Source: Nitrospinae bacterium AH_259_B05_G02_I21
GTDB lineage: Bacteria; JADFOP01
Length of the DNA: 55,210 bases
Assembly: GCA_027717595.1 (NCBI GenBank)
Contig: JALLOF010000007.1
Location: 1 to 55,210, forward strand
Direction of reading: 5' to 3'
Positions 40,031 to 49,858 of this stretch are shown in pieces (the first letter of the stretch is position 1; every line of letters begins with the position of its first letter). The notes beneath the pieces are model-generated. The model searched no databases. It was not told where the DNA came from and saw only the letters and a program-made list of their open reading frames with translations. The position numbers and the translations under genes were made by a program.

Positions 40031-40312
40031 TTGGCGGTTGTCCACAAATCGACCATCAAGCGTGCCCGGCAGAATCTCATCCGCCGGCAGCGCAACCAGC
40101 GTGCCATCTCGCGGATTAGGACCGAGTCCAAGAAGGTGGTGAAAGCCGTCGAGGCCGGAGACTTGGAGACCGCCCGCGCCGCACTCCAGGTCACCATCCC
40201 CTTCATCGCCAAAGCGGCCAGCAAGGGGATCCTCCACCGCCGAACGGCGAGCCGGAAGGTCAGCCGCCTCACCAAGATGGTCAACCTGCTCGAGGCCAAG
40301 TCCTCCACCTAG
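40031..40312 (+). CDS. rpsT: 30S ribosomal protein S20
   Basis: A 93-residue Lys/Arg-rich protein with the S20 signatures KSTIKRARQN and ILHRRTASRKVSRLTKMVN. It starts with TTG at 40031, with GGGAG about 9 bases upstream. A rare start codon is also known for E. coli rpsT (UUG), where it takes part in autoregulation. It is the only ribosomal protein gene here and is isolated, as usual for rpsT, between divergent murJ and convergent holA. Its TAG stop overlaps the holA stop (CTAG at 40309-40312). Confidence 0.95.
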   Translation: MAVVHKSTIKRARQNLIRRQRNQRAISRIRTESKKVVKAVEAGDLETARAALQVTIPFIAKAASKGILHRRTASRKVSRLTKMVNLLEAKSST

Positions 40313-41460
40313 CCCCCTTCCCTCTTCGCCTCGCCTGCCGCGCAGAGGTCCATCACCAGGGTCTCCAGGGCCCGCCTCTCGCTCGTCCCCTCGCCTTTCA
40401 GTTCCGAGTCGGCCTGAAGGAGCCGCCGGAGGGCTCGAGCCAGGTCCGCATCGGAAATCCGTCCCGCCGTTGCCCTAATCTCCTGGAGCTGGCGACGATG
40501 CCACGCCGACAGCCCTTGCACGGGGGCCTTCACCGTCCGGTTGTATGTCTCGCGATCGGATAAGCCTTTCCGATCGCCGTCTTTTACCAACCAGACCCTT
40601 CGGACCTGCCAAGCCAGGGTGCCCAAGATTCGAAGAGGCGGAAGGGGGCTGCCGTCACCCTCGCCGACGGTCAACAAGGCCTCAAGCCTGCGGAGAGCCG
40701 TCTCCACGTCCTGGCGTGCAATTGCATCCGTCAGCTCAAAGGCGCTCCGCTCCCGGGCGCCCACCACAAGCCGCTCTATGGCCTCCACGGTCACTTCCGT
40801 CCCATCGGCCCCAAATTCGGCCAGCTTCTCCACCTCGCGGGCGAGGCGCTGCAAATCGGTGCCGACGTGCTCCACGAGCAATGCCGTTCCCTCCCGGGAG
40901 AGGCTGCAGCCGATCTCGGCGGCCCGCTCCCGCGTCCACCGAATCGCCGCCTCCTGGGTGTAGGCCTTACACTCGACGAGCGCCCCCATGGCCCGCAGGC
41001 GCCGGACCACAGGCAGGCGGCCGTCAACCACCCCGCCGACGAAAATGAGGTGGGTCGAGGTGTTGGGGTCTTCGAGGTAGTCCAAGAGGCTCTGGCGGCG
41101 CGCATCGAGCTGGTCCCGGGCCCCTGGTTCATCCCCAGTGTCCTCCCGGCCCGGCTCTTCCTGCGAAGCGGCCCTCCGCCGCGCGCTGAACAGGCCCCTC
41201 CAGGCCTCGACCCTTCGGACAACGACGAGGCGCCGGGAGCCGAAGAGAGGCATGGTGCGGGCTTCGCCCAGGACCTCCTCAACCTCCGCCTGGTCGGCGT
41301 AGAGCCTAACAACGCCGAGGTCCCTCTCTTCGGGCGCAAGGAGGGTCTCGACGAGGGCCCGCAACGCCTCCTCGATGAGCAAGGTCTCAGAGCCACAGAG
41401 GAGATAGAGGGGCCGGAATTTCTTTTCTCTAAGCTCGCGCAGCAGCTGGTCGACATCCAT
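40309..41460 (-). CDS. holA: DNA polymerase III delta subunit
   Basis: A 383-residue clamp-loader subunit that opens the beta clamp. It has the HolA start pattern (LLRELREKKFRPLYLLCGSE with the Walker-like region degenerate as in this family), MPLFGSRRLVVVRRVEAW, and the C-terminal collar helices (DLARALRRLLQADSELKGEG). An acidic, charged insertion of about 35 residues (about 90-125) lies between the first two domains. It is the last gene of the long ribD-leuS-lptE operon, 7 bases after the lptE stop; leuS-lptE-holA is a common gene order. Confidence 0.9.
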   Translation of the reverse strand: MDVDQLLRELREKKFRPLYLLCGSETLLIEEALRALVETLLAPEERDLGVVRLYADQAEVEEVLGEARTMPLFGSRRLVVVRRVEAWRGLFSARRRAASQEEPGREDTGDEPGARDQLDARRQSLLDYLEDPNTSTHLIFVGGVVDGRLPVVRRLRAMGALVECKAYTQEAAIRWTRERAAEIGCSLSREGTALLVEHVGTDLQRLAREVEKLAEFGADGTEVTVEAIERLVVGARERSAFELTDAIARQDVETALRRLEALLTVGEGDGSPLPPLRILGTLAWQVRRVWLVKDGDRKGLSDRETYNRTVKAPVQGLSAWHRRQLQEIRATAGRISDADLARALRRLLQADSELKGEGTSERRALETLVMDLCAAGEAKREGG

Positions 41461-41467
41461 GACGCGA

Positions 41468-42001
41468 CTAAAAACCCTCTAAGATGAGATTCAGGAGTTG
41501 TCCTGCCAGTTCGCGAGAGGCCACCTGGCGGCTGGTCACCTTGGCCGCCTCCCGCGAGCCGATGGCTGCGGTCACCTCGAACTCCTCGCGAGCCGAGAAG
41601 TCCTGGTCGAGCAGGACCTTGTTCTTTACCAGGTCCCGGACGGTCACGTGCACGCCGATGACCACGCGATACTGAGTGACCCGATCGGACCTATCGAAGG
41701 CCAGCGGGTCGAGGACGTAGTTCTCGAGCCGGCCCTCCATAACGGCCGTGGCCCGGGCCTTGTCCACCACCTTCAGACGACCGTCGCGGATGAACTGCTG
41801 GCGGACGGCGCTGGTGATGTCCTTCTCAAGCTCCGGCTCGAGAGTCTGGTTGGTAAACAGGGGGATGGCGATGGAGGTTATGTGGTCGGGGAGCGTGCTT
41901 TTGCCGCGGCCCACCAGCGTGTAGCCACAACCGTGCAGCAGGAGGGTCACCACCACCACGGCTCGGACGATGGGGGCTCTCGCGGCCCGTTGAGTCCTCA
42001 T
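41468..42001 (-). CDS. lptE: LPS-assembly lipoprotein LptE
   Basis: A 177-residue outer-membrane lipoprotein that plugs the LptD barrel in lipopolysaccharide export. ATG 42001 overlaps the leuS stop by four bases (ATGA). The signal peptide ends in LLHGC with CGYTLVGRG directly after the cysteine, the usual LptE beginning. [20 protein letters not shown] and [13 protein letters not shown] are family-typical. Context (leuS before, holA after) is the classical one. LptD is not in the window. Confidence 0.9.
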   Translation of the reverse strand: MRTQRAARAPIVRAVVVVTLLLHGCGYTLVGRGKSTLPDHITSIAIPLFTNQTLEPELEKDITSAVRQQFIRDGRLKVVDKARATAVMEGRLENYVLDPLAFDRSDRVTQYRVVIGVHVTVRDLVKNKVLLDQDFSAREEFEVTAAIGSREAAKVTSRQVASRELAGQLLNLILEGF

Positions 42002-44496
42002 CCCACGACAATGTTGGCGAGCCGATCCGGAACCACGATCACCTGTTGCACCGTTTTGCCGACGATCCACGGCTGAACCTTGGTATCGGCCAGAGCGGCG
42101 GCCTCGACTTCCTCGGACGGGCATCCGGCGGGCAGGCTGATGCGGCTTCTGAGCTTCCCGTTGACCTGGACCACGATGAGCACCTCCTCGGCTTGGACGA
42201 GCGCCTCATCGAAGCTCGGCCAGGCGGCCTCGGCCACATCGCCCTGCCCGAGCCTCTCCCACAGCTCCGACATCGCATGAGGCGCAAAGGGGGCGAAAAG
42301 CAAGACGAGGGCCGTGATGGTCTCCTTGAGGACCATGAGGGAGCGCTCATCCTCTTGGTCGAAGGACGTCTTGTAACAGGCGTTGACGAGCTCCATGATG
42401 GCGGCGATGGCCGTGTTGAACCGGAACCGCTCCTCGATGTCGCCGGAGACCTTCTTGATGGTCCGGTGGGTGGCCCGCCGCAGCGCATCAAGGTGCTCCG
42501 GCAAATCGACGAGGCGCCCTTCGTCCACCTCGACGGAGGAGACCGCCTCGGCATTCTCGGAGACGAAACGCCAGAGCCGGTGGATAAACCGGTGGGACCC
42601 CTCCACGCCGGTCTCGCTCCATTCGAGCTCCTTCTCCGGCGGCGAGGCGAAGAGAATAAAGAGCCTACAGGTGTCGGCCCCGTAGCGGGCGAGGATATCA
42701 TCGGGCGAGACGACGTTGTCTCGGGACTTGCTCATGACCGCCCCGTCCTTTGTCACCATGCCCTGGGAGAGGAGCCGGGAGAACGGCTCATCGGTCTCCA
42801 CCAGCCCAAGATCGCGCAACACTTTGGTGTAGAAACGCGCATACAGCAGATGGAGCACGGCGTGCTCGATCCCCCCGATGTACTGGTCCACGGGCATCCA
42901 GGAGCGGGCCGCCTCCCGGTCAAACGGCGCATCGTCGCTCGTCGGGGAGGTATAGCGCAGGAAATACCACGAGGAGTCAACGAAGGTGTCCATGGTATCC
43001 GTCTCTCGGCGGGCCGCCCCCCCGCAGGACGGGCAGTCCACGTAGAGGAACGCCTCCAAATCGTTAAGGGGTGAGGTGCCGGTCAGAGTGCTCTCCAGCT
43101 CCAGCGGCAACACCACGGGCAGGTCCTCCTCGGGGACCGGCACGATGCCACAGCCGTCACAGTAGATGATGGGAATCGGGGTGCCCCAGTAGCGCTGGCG
43201 CGAGATGCCCCAGTCGCGCAGGCGGTAGTTGACCGTCTTGCGGCCTATGCCCAGCTCCTCGAAGTGCTCGGCTATGGCCTCCCGCCCGGGTGGGGTCTCC
43301 ATCCCGTTGAAGGGCCCGCTGTTGACCATCACCCCCTCGTCCACGTACGCCTCAGTCATAGTCGCCTCGTCGAGGCCCCCCTCGGGGGGGGTGATGACGA
43401 CCCGAACGGAGAGGTCGTGCTGGCGGGCGAATTCGAGGTCGCGCTGGTCGTGGGCGGGCACGGCCATGATGGCCCCCGTGCCGTACTCCATGAGCACGAA
43501 GTTGGCAAGCCAGATGGGGATGTGCTCCTTGGTCATCGGGTTGACGGCGTACCGGCCCGTGAAGAAGCCCCGCTTCTCGCCCGTCTCGGATTGGCGCAAG
43601 ATGCGGTCCTCTTTGGCGCACTGGGCGATGAAGGCCAGGGCCTCGGCCTCGCGGTCGGTTCCGGCCACGAGCTGGCGGCTCAAGGGGTGCTCGGGGGCCA
43701 GGACCATGAAGGTGGCCCCGTAGACGGTGTCCTGCCGCGTTGTGTAGACGCGAATCGCCTCCGTGCCGTTACAGGATTCGAGCAGAGGGAAGTCGATCTC
43801 GGCGCCGTAGGACTTTCCAATCCAGTTTCGCTGCATGGTGAGGACCCGCTCGGGCCAGCCCACCTTGAGGCGCTCCAACCCCTCCAAGAGCTCCTCGGCG
43901 TAGTCGGTAATCTTGAAGAACCACTGATCCAGGTCCCGAAAGTTGACCTCACCCTCGCAGCGCCAGCAGCAGCCCGTCTCCACCTGCTCGTTGGCCAGAA
44001 CGGTCTTACACCGGTCGCACCAGTTGACGGTCGAGAGCTTCTTGTACGCCAGGCCCATCTTGTACATCTTAAGGAATATCCACTGGTTCCACTTGTAATA
44101 GGTCGGATCGCAGGTCGCCAGCTCCCGGTCCCAGTCGTAGGCCAACCCCAGGGTCTTGAGCTGGCGCTGCATCGTGGCGATGTTTTCTTGCGTCCAGGTA
44201 TTGGGATGGATGCCCCGCTGGATGGCGGCGTTCTCGGCGGGCAGGCCGAAGGCGTCCCACCCCATCGGGTGGAGCACCGCGTAGCCCTTCATGATGAGGT
44301 ATCGGGCCAGCACATCGCCGATCACATAATTGCGGGCGTGGCCCATGTGGATGTCCCCCGATGGGTAGGGAAACATCTCCAAGACGTAGTACTTAGGCTT
44401 GGTGGAATCGGCCACGGCCTTGAAACGCCGGGCTTCCTCCCACCGGGCCTGCCACTTCGCTTCAATCGATTGAGGATCGTATCGGTCTTCACTCAT
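41998..44496 (-). CDS. leuS: leucyl-tRNA synthetase
   Basis: An 832-residue class I synthetase. ATG 44496 is chosen; the frame is open further out but the family start ([16 protein letters not shown]) lies here. The HIGH-type motif is HMGH (50-53) in [16 protein letters not shown], and KMSKS appears as [10 protein letters not shown]. The zinc-type cysteines C-x2-C and C-x-C are in WCDRCKT and CCWRC. The CP1 editing domain, with [13 protein letters not shown], lies between, and WGIGRQ-like sequence is [15 protein letters not shown]. The leader has two inverted repeats. The gene is followed by lptE and holA. Confidence 0.95.
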   Translation of the reverse strand: MSEDRYDPQSIEAKWQARWEEARRFKAVADSTKPKYYVLEMFPYPSGDIHMGHARNYVIGDVLARYLIMKGYAVLHPMGWDAFGLPAENAAIQRGIHPNTWTQENIATMQRQLKTLGLAYDWDRELATCDPTYYKWNQWIFLKMYKMGLAYKKLSTVNWCDRCKTVLANEQVETGCCWRCEGEVNFRDLDQWFFKITDYAEELLEGLERLKVGWPERVLTMQRNWIGKSYGAEIDFPLLESCNGTEAIRVYTTRQDTVYGATFMVLAPEHPLSRQLVAGTDREAEALAFIAQCAKEDRILRQSETGEKRGFFTGRYAVNPMTKEHIPIWLANFVLMEYGTGAIMAVPAHDQRDLEFARQHDLSVRVVITPPEGGLDEATMTEAYVDEGVMVNSGPFNGMETPPGREAIAEHFEELGIGRKTVNYRLRDWGISRQRYWGTPIPIIYCDGCGIVPVPEEDLPVVLPLELESTLTGTSPLNDLEAFLYVDCPSCGGAARRETDTMDTFVDSSWYFLRYTSPTSDDAPFDREAARSWMPVDQYIGGIEHAVLHLLYARFYTKVLRDLGLVETDEPFSRLLSQGMVTKDGAVMSKSRDNVVSPDDILARYGADTCRLFILFASPPEKELEWSETGVEGSHRFIHRLWRFVSENAEAVSSVEVDEGRLVDLPEHLDALRRATHRTIKKVSGDIEERFRFNTAIAAIMELVNACYKTSFDQEDERSLMVLKETITALVLLFAPFAPHAMSELWERLGQGDVAEAAWPSFDEALVQAEEVLIVVQVNGKLRSRISLPAGCPSEEVEAAALADTKVQPWIVGKTVQQVIVVPDRLANIVVG

Positions 44497-44519
44497 GGCC
44501 CGCACCGAGCGAAGGACAA

Positions 44520-44616
44520 AGGAGGGGAGAGCCCTGGCCAAGGCCTTCCCCTCCTCCCATAAGCCTGCCGCCAACGGAAGTGTCGTGCTCGTCGCCCCGT
44601 TGAATACCACACTTCC
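44520..44616 (-). promoter_or_regulatory. leader of leuS with two inverted repeats
   Basis: In the gap between the phosphoesterase and leuS, AGGAGGGGA (44520-44528) pairs perfectly with TCCCCTCCT (44547-44555), and GGAAGTGT (44576-44583) with ACACTTCC (44609-44616). Neither has a U-run, so they look like leader hairpins rather than terminators. Confidence 0.4.
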
Positions 44617-44642
44617 GGCGAGCTTGGCAAGGCGGCCACCCC

Positions 44643-45377
44643 TTAGCGGCCGAAGCTGAGCCGCCGGGCTAGGGGGGTTGGAAGGCCGGCCTTGAGAATT
44701 TTCTCGCTCGCCGTCTTGATATCGTAATCCACCCGATGCATCTCGAGGGTGCCTGCCTCCTCATCGTAGACGGCATAGGCGGCCCGCGGGTCGCTGTCGC
44801 GCGGCTGGCCCACGCTGCCCACGTTGATTATGTAGCGGTAGCCGTCTTCCAGACGCAGCTTCTCGAGCGGAACGCCGTAGAGCCGCCCGTCGGGGCGGAG
44901 CACGAAGCCGATGGGGGTGTGGGTGTGGCCCACGAAACAACACTGTGCGGTGAAGGCCCCGAACTCGCTGGACGCCTCGACCGGGTCGAACACGTACTTC
45001 CACGCCTCGGGCCGGGCCGGCGTGGCGTGGACCAACATGGCCCGCTCATTCGAGAGGCCCAGGGTCAGCGGAAGGCTCTCCAGATACCGATGATGGTCGC
45101 TCTCGATCACCTGGGCGGTCCATTCGATTGCCTCGCGGGCGAGGGGGTTGAAGTGTGAGACGTCGGTCATGGCGACTGCCCCGTGGTCGTGGTTGCCCGC
45201 CACCACTTCCTCGGCCACCTCCCTAATCCTCGCACAACACGGGTTGGGATCGGCTCCGTAGCCAACGAGGTCACCGAGGCAGACGACTCGGTCGACCGAC
45301 TCGCCGGAGAGGTGCTCAAGGACCGCCTCGAGGGCCTCCAAGTTGCCGTGGATGTCGGAGAGAATGGCGATCCTCAC
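44643..45377 (-). CDS. YfcE/MPP-type metallophosphoesterase
   Basis: A 244-residue calcineurin-like phosphoesterase. Metal-binding motifs in order: SDIHGN (7-12), [19 protein letters not shown] and VGHTHTP. It is of the small single-domain kind that hydrolyses phosphodiesters or phosphomonoesters; the substrate is unknown. Its start overlaps the stop of the M17N-like gene in ATGA (45374-45377), so the two are translationally coupled. leuS lies 146 bases downstream. Confidence 0.9.
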   Translation of the reverse strand: MRIAILSDIHGNLEALEAVLEHLSGESVDRVVCLGDLVGYGADPNPCCARIREVAEEVVAGNHDHGAVAMTDVSHFNPLAREAIEWTAQVIESDHHRYLESLPLTLGLSNERAMLVHATPARPEAWKYVFDPVEASSEFGAFTAQCCFVGHTHTPIGFVLRPDGRLYGVPLEKLRLEDGYRYIINVGSVGQPRDSDPRAAYAVYDEEAGTLEMHRVDYDIKTASEKILKAGLPTPLARRLSFGR

Positions 45378-45931
45378 CCCTTGCCGTCCTCCAGGCTCAA
45401 CTCACAGGTGCGGCCATACGTATTCGCCATCGCCCGAAGCCACATCGGCGCTTCTCGCACCAGCAGCCCGTAGCGCTCCGGCTCCTCCTCGACGAGGCAG
45501 ACTGCATCCTCCCCGCCGCCTGCCTGGAGCAGCCCTCCCAGCGTCGAGGCCGCCGCGTCCCGATATGGGATGGCATCCAGTTCGCGACCCATCACCCCGA
45601 GGCTCCATCCCTCAAGCTTGAGCTTCGTCACATCGGCCGCCATCAGTACCACGGCCCGCTGCAATCGCTCGGCGTCCATGGACGACGCCGGCCCAAACCC
45701 GAACAGGAGCAGCCGCTCCGCCCCGACTCGATCGGCCCCACCAATCAAGAGCTTCTGGCCGAGCTCGCCCGTCATCTTCCCTTCGATCACCAAACGCGCA
45801 ATTGCACCGTCCATACGCCAGTCGCACCACGCCGTGTGGCCCCGGGTCGGCAGCCGGTCGGTGAAGATCGAAAGCGCCAGCAAGGGGGTTCGGAGGTCGG
45901 CGGACAGGCAGCGAGCAAGGATCAATCGCAC
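45374..45931 (-). CDS. stand-alone leucyl-aminopeptidase N-terminal-like domain protein
   Basis: A 185-residue protein resembling the N-terminal macro-like domain of M17 leucyl aminopeptidases, without the metal-binding catalytic domain. Telling segments are LALSIFTDRLPTRGHTAWCD, IEGKMTGELGQKLLIGG and AERLLLFGFGP, in the same order as M17_N. No catalytic residues of M17 peptidases are present. It is embedded between nusB (10-base overlap) and the phosphoesterase (ATGA overlap), so it is firmly part of the operon. The function is unknown; ligand or ADP-ribose binding is conceivable from the fold only. Confidence 0.7.
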   Translation of the reverse strand: MRLILARCLSADLRTPLLALSIFTDRLPTRGHTAWCDWRMDGAIARLVIEGKMTGELGQKLLIGGADRVGAERLLLFGFGPASSMDAERLQRAVVLMAADVTKLKLEGWSLGVMGRELDAIPYRDAAASTLGGLLQAGGGEDAVCLVEEEPERYGLLVREAPMWLRAMANTYGRTCELSLEDGKG

Positions 45932-46380
45932 GTCGAGGTCTCCTCGACCTCCTTCTCAATCCGGGTCTGCAGGACCTGGTCTAAGATGCCGTTGACGAAG
46001 GCCGCGGAGTCGGCGGTGGAGAACTTCTTGGCAATCTCGATGGCCTCGTTGACGGTGGCCTTGGGAGGGATGTCGAGGCGGTAGAGCAACTCGTAGACGG
46101 CGAGTCGCAAGATGTTGCGGTCGACCGCACTCATCCGCTCCAAGCTCCAGTGGGCGGACCAGCGGCAGATTTCGGCGTCGATGGCCTCTCGATGCTTGAC
46201 GGTCCCGGTCACCAGTTCCTCGCAAAAGGAATCGATGGTGAGGGGCGGATCCTCCTCCGTCGGATACGCCTCGACAAGCTCCATGACGTCCTGCCCCGTC
46301 ATCTCCCACTGGTATAGGAGCTTAAGGGCTGTCTCCCGCGACTGGCGGCGGCTGGCCGCCGGAGCCGTCTCATAGCTCAT
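45922..46380 (-). CDS. nusB: transcription antitermination factor NusB
   Basis: A 152-residue all-helical RNA-binding protein that with NusE binds boxA in rRNA leaders. SRRQSRETALKLLYQWEMTG at the start and ILRLAVYELLYRLDIPPKATVNEAIEIAKKF (cited here as the two halves LAVYELLYRLDIP and TVNEAIEIAKKF) are diagnostic. The C-terminus has FVNGILDQVL. It overlaps ribH by 11 bases upstream and the M17N-like gene by 10 bases downstream. The ribH-nusB order is widespread. Confidence 0.94.
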   Translation of the reverse strand: MSYETAPAASRRQSRETALKLLYQWEMTGQDVMELVEAYPTEEDPPLTIDSFCEELVTGTVKHREAIDAEICRWSAHWSLERMSAVDRNILRLAVYELLYRLDIPPKATVNEAIEIAKKFSTADSAAFVNGILDQVLQTRIEKEVEETSTCD

Positions 46381-46834
46381 CGTTCAAGCTCGCCATCTCC
46401 ACAGCCGCAAGGGCTGCTTCGAACCCTCTGTTGCCGTCCTTGGTGCCCGAGCGCTCCATGGCCTGCTCGACGGTCTCGGTAGTAATCACACCGAAGATGA
46501 CCGGCACATTGCTCTCGAGGCTCGCTTGCGCGATGCCTCTGGCCGCTTCGGCAGAGATGTATTCGAAATGCGGCGTCTCGCCCCGGATGACCGCTCCAAG
46601 GCATACGACCGCCTGATAGGTCCCACTCGTGGCCAACCGCTTGGCGGCAAGGGGGATCTCGAAGGCCCCGGGTACCCGGACCACGGTGATGTCCTCGTCG
46701 GCCACCCCCGTGCGAGTCAAACCGTCCACGGCCCCATCCAGCAGACGGGTGGTTACGAACTCGTTGAAGCGACTGACGACGATGGCGATCTTCTTGCCGT
46801 CGCCCTTGAGCGCCCCTTCGATGAATCGCGGCAT
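46370..46834 (-). CDS. ribH: 6,7-dimethyl-8-ribityllumazine synthase
   Basis: A 154-residue lumazine synthase that joins the ribityl-pyrimidine and dihydroxybutanone phosphate in riboflavin synthesis. ATG 46834 follows GGAGG. VSRFNEFVTTRLLDGAVDGL, VRVPGAFEIPLAAKRL and LGAVIRGETPHFEYI hold the active-site residues, and GVITTETVEQAMERSG is the closing motif. It is 23 bases after ribBA and overlaps nusB. Confidence 0.95.
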   Translation of the reverse strand: MPRFIEGALKGDGKKIAIVVSRFNEFVTTRLLDGAVDGLTRTGVADEDITVVRVPGAFEIPLAAKRLATSGTYQAVVCLGAVIRGETPHFEYISAEAARGIAQASLESNVPVIFGVITTETVEQAMERSGTKDGNRGFEAALAAVEMASLNDEL

Positions 46835-46857
46835 GAGCCCTCCTTGGCGGGGGTCTC

Positions 46858-48060
46858 TCAAAGGTTCTCGATGAGGTGGCCCAACTTTTGGCGCTTGGCG
46901 GCCAGGTAGCGGATGTTCGTCTCACGCGGCTCCACGACGAGCGGCTCGCGCTCGACAACCTCCAGGCCGTAGCCGGCCAGACCGACTATTTTGCGCGGGT
47001 TGTTCGTCAGCAGCCGAATCTTCCTGAGCCCCAGGGCCACCAGAATCTGCGCCCCGATGCCGTAATCCCGCAAGTCATCCTTGAAGCCCAGGGTCTCGTT
47101 GGCCTCAACCGTATCGAGGCCCTCATCCTGGAGCTCGTAGGACTTGAGCTTATTGAGGAGCCCGATCCCCCGCCCTTCCTGCTGCAGGTAGAGCAGAACC
47201 CCGCTTCCGGCCTCGGCAATCATCTGGAGGGCCGCGAGGAGCTGGTCGCCGCAGTCGCACCTGTGGGAGCCGAAGACATCGCCCGTCAGGCACTGGGAAT
47301 GGACCCGCACCAGCATCGGAGTCTCAGGGTCGACCTCGCCTTGGACGAACGCCACGTGCGTATCGTCGCTGAGGGTGTTCTTGAAGGCCACCGCCTTGAA
47401 CTCGCCCCAATCGGTGGGAATGGTGGTGCTGGCTGCCACCGAGACGAACGACTCGGTCCGCATCCGGTAGGCGATGAGGTCTTTGATGGAGCACATCTTG
47501 AGGCCGTGCTCAGCGGCGAAGCGCTCCAGCTCGGGCAGGCGAGCCATGGTGCCGTCCTCGTTGAGAATCTCGCAGATCGCCCCGGCCGGAAAAAGCCCCG
47601 AGAGGCGGGCCAGGTCCACGGCCCCTTCGGTGTGGCCGGCCCGAATGAGCACGCCACCCTCGCGGGCCCTGAGCGGGAAGACGTGGCCCGGTCGGGTGAG
47701 GTCCTGGGGGCTCGTGCCCAAGTCTATGGCCGTCAGGATGGTGCGGCACCTATCGGAGGCGGAAATTCCTGTCGTCACCCCCTCGCGCGCGCCGATAGAG
47801 ACGGTAAAGGCCGTGCCGTAGCGGGAACTGTTATCTTCGACCATGGCGGGGAGCTTGAGCTCCTCGACACGCTGGGGGGTCAGCGCCAGGCAGATGAGAC
47901 CGCCGCCGTTCTTAATCATGAAATTGATGGCATCCGGGGTGCTCTTGGCCGCCGCGACCACGAGGTCCCCCTCGTTTTCGCGGTCCTCGTCGTCGACGAG
48001 GACAATCATCTCGCCTTGGCGAATATCCTCGAGGACCTCCTCGATGGGGTGAAAGGGCAT
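46858..48060 (-). CDS. ribBA: bifunctional DHBP synthase / GTP cyclohydrolase II
   Basis: A 400-residue fusion. ATG 48060 follows AAAGGAGGAC. The N-terminal half (1-200) is RibB, with [18 protein letters not shown] and [20 protein letters not shown]; it makes 3,4-dihydroxy-2-butanone 4-phosphate from ribulose 5-phosphate. The C-terminal half is GTP cyclohydrolase II with the zinc cysteines in [15 protein letters not shown] and [12 protein letters not shown]. Both halves look complete. ribE lies 13 bases upstream, ribH 23 downstream. Confidence 0.95.
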   Translation of the reverse strand: MPFHPIEEVLEDIRQGEMIVLVDDEDRENEGDLVVAAAKSTPDAINFMIKNGGGLICLALTPQRVEELKLPAMVEDNSSRYGTAFTVSIGAREGVTTGISASDRCRTILTAIDLGTSPQDLTRPGHVFPLRAREGGVLIRAGHTEGAVDLARLSGLFPAGAICEILNEDGTMARLPELERFAAEHGLKMCSIKDLIAYRMRTESFVSVAASTTIPTDWGEFKAVAFKNTLSDDTHVAFVQGEVDPETPMLVRVHSQCLTGDVFGSHRCDCGDQLLAALQMIAEAGSGVLLYLQQEGRGIGLLNKLKSYELQDEGLDTVEANETLGFKDDLRDYGIGAQILVALGLRKIRLLTNNPRKIVGLAGYGLEVVEREPLVVEPRETNIRYLAAKRQKLGHLIENL

Positions 48061-48073
48061 GGAGCGTCCTCCT

Positions 48074-48733
48074 TTATTCAGCAAGGCCGTGTCGGACGAG
48101 AAAGTCCTTCGTAAGGTCCGTGGGATCTGAGACCTCGTCGCCGAAGCGCTCGGCGACGAACCGCTCGACGTACTTGCCGATGAGATCGGCCTCGATGTTG
48201 ACGGGTGTCCCCACCTGGGCCGCTCCGAGGGTTGTCACTTCGGCGGTGTGGGGAATGATCGAGACGCTGAAGCTCCCTTCCGAGCGGTCCGCCACAGTAA
48301 GGCTTACGCCATCGACCGCCACCGATCCCTTCGGCACGATGTAACGCATGACCTCCGGCGGGGTCTCGATGGTCACCCAGAGAGAGCCGGCTTCGGGCCG
48401 CACGTCGGCCACCTCCCCCACGCCGTCGATGTGGCCCGTCACGAGGTGGCCGCCGAGCCGAGCCCCGAGACGAAGTGGAAGCTCGATGTTGCAGCGGCCG
48501 CCAACCTTCTTTGAGCCTAATGTCGTGCACCGAAGGGTCTCCTCGGACAGATCGACCGCCACGGCGTTGTCCGACGCTTCAACCGCCGTCAGGCACACCC
48601 CGTCAACGGCCAGGCTGTCGCCCACGGACAGCTCTTCCAGTACGGCCCCGGACCGTATGATAAGCCGCACACCGCCGCCGCGGGGCGTTGCGGCCTCGAC
48701 GGTGCCTTGCTCTTCAATCAGGCCTGTAAACAC
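48074..48733 (-). CDS. ribE: riboflavin synthase alpha chain
   Basis: A 219-residue protein of two lumazine-binding barrels that dismutates two lumazines into riboflavin. The start MFTGLIEEQGTV is the family hallmark; the second barrel begins at HLVTGHIDGVGEV. Both copies carry the SLAVDGVCLT / SVAVDGVSLT motif. It sits 11 bases after ribD and 13 before ribBA. Confidence 0.94.
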   Translation of the reverse strand: MFTGLIEEQGTVEAATPRGGGVRLIIRSGAVLEELSVGDSLAVDGVCLTAVEASDNAVAVDLSEETLRCTTLGSKKVGGRCNIELPLRLGARLGGHLVTGHIDGVGEVADVRPEAGSLWVTIETPPEVMRYIVPKGSVAVDGVSLTVADRSEGSFSVSIIPHTAEVTTLGAAQVGTPVNIEADLIGKYVERFVAERFGDEVSDPTDLTKDFLVRHGLAE

Positions 48734-48744
48734 TCTCTGGCTCC

Positions 48745-49854
48745 TCAGCGGCGCCGCTCCACAGAGGCCTGTATGTGGAGGTCGCCCGCCACCTCTTCGA
48801 CGTGCAGGTCCGTTAGGCGCCAGGTCTCTTCGAGGGACCCCGCCCCGAGGCCGTCGAGGACCGTCGGGGCTTCCCGCCCGCCGATGAGCCTCGGGGTGAC
48901 CACGACGAGCACTTTATCGACGAGGCCCGCCTCGAGCATGGCGGCGTTGAGCTCCCCTCCGCCCTCGAGCATGAGGCTTACGACTTCTCTCTCAGCCAGC
49001 TTCTCCATCAGGGCCGCGAGGTCCACCCGCCCATTGCGCTCCGGCAGCACGAGGACCTCGCTGCCCAGCCCCTCAACGGCTTCGCGGCGCTCAAGGGGGG
49101 CCTTGGCGGTCGTGGCCACGAGGGTCTGGGCCTCGGGCCGCTCGGTGAGCACCCGGCTGGTCGGGGGGGTGCGCAGCGCACTGTCCACAACGACTCTCAG
49201 GGGATGGCGCACATCGCCCTCGATGAGCCGGACGGTCAGCTCCGGGTCGTCTCTCACCACGGTCTCGGCCCCTACCATGACGGCGTCCACCTCGTTGCGC
49301 AGCGCGTGGACCCGCCGCCTGGAGGCTTCGGTGGAGAGCCACCGGCTCTCGCCCCGGTAGGTGGCAATCTTGCCGTCGAGGCTGGCCGCCGCCTTAAGCA
49401 GGACGAAGGGTCGCCGCTCCACCATCCAAGTGACGTAGGCTTCGTTGAGCCGTCGGCACTCTTCCTCCAGGACCCCTTTCTCCACCTGGACCCCGGCCTC
49501 CGCCAGGCGCCCGACGCCCCGCCCCGCCACCGCGGGGTTCACATCTCGCATGCCGACGACGACCCTCGCGACGCCCGCATCCAAAACGGCCTCGACGCAC
49601 GGTGGGGTGCGGCCGTGGTGCGCGCACGGCTCCAGAGTGACATAGAGGGTCGCCCCAGACGCTTCCGGTCCCGTAGCGCTCAGCGCGTTGACCTCGGCGT
49701 GGGGCTCGCCGGCCCGCTCATGAAAGCCCTCACCCACGATGCGGCCTTCTTTGACCAGCAGCGCCCCCACCATGGGGTTGGGACTCGTGCGGCCCCGTCC
49801 ACGTTCGGCCAGCTTAAGGGCCCGGCGCATCCAGCGTTCGTGTTCCCGGCTCAT
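48745..49854 (-). CDS. ribD: bifunctional riboflavin biosynthesis deaminase/reductase
   Basis: A 369-residue fusion. The N-terminal cytidine-deaminase-like domain has the zinc ligands in PHAEVNAL and LEPCAHHGRTPPCVEAV. The C-terminal half is the RibD reductase (RPFVLLKAAASLDGKIA, VVVDSALRTPP, VSLMLEGGGELNAA). It converts the GTP cyclohydrolase product in two steps. ATG 49854 comes directly after the riboswitch terminator; the GGGGA in the 3' arm of that terminator is the only ribosome-site-like stretch, so initiation may also be sequestered by the hairpin. Confidence 0.94.
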   Translation of the reverse strand: MSREHERWMRRALKLAERGRGRTSPNPMVGALLVKEGRIVGEGFHERAGEPHAEVNALSATGPEASGATLYVTLEPCAHHGRTPPCVEAVLDAGVARVVVGMRDVNPAVAGRGVGRLAEAGVQVEKGVLEEECRRLNEAYVTWMVERRPFVLLKAAASLDGKIATYRGESRWLSTEASRRRVHALRNEVDAVMVGAETVVRDDPELTVRLIEGDVRHPLRVVVDSALRTPPTSRVLTERPEAQTLVATTAKAPLERREAVEGLGSEVLVLPERNGRVDLAALMEKLAEREVVSLMLEGGGELNAAMLEAGLVDKVLVVVTPRLIGGREAPTVLDGLGAGSLEETWRLTDLHVEEVAGDLHIQASVERRR

Positions 49855-49858
49855 CGCG

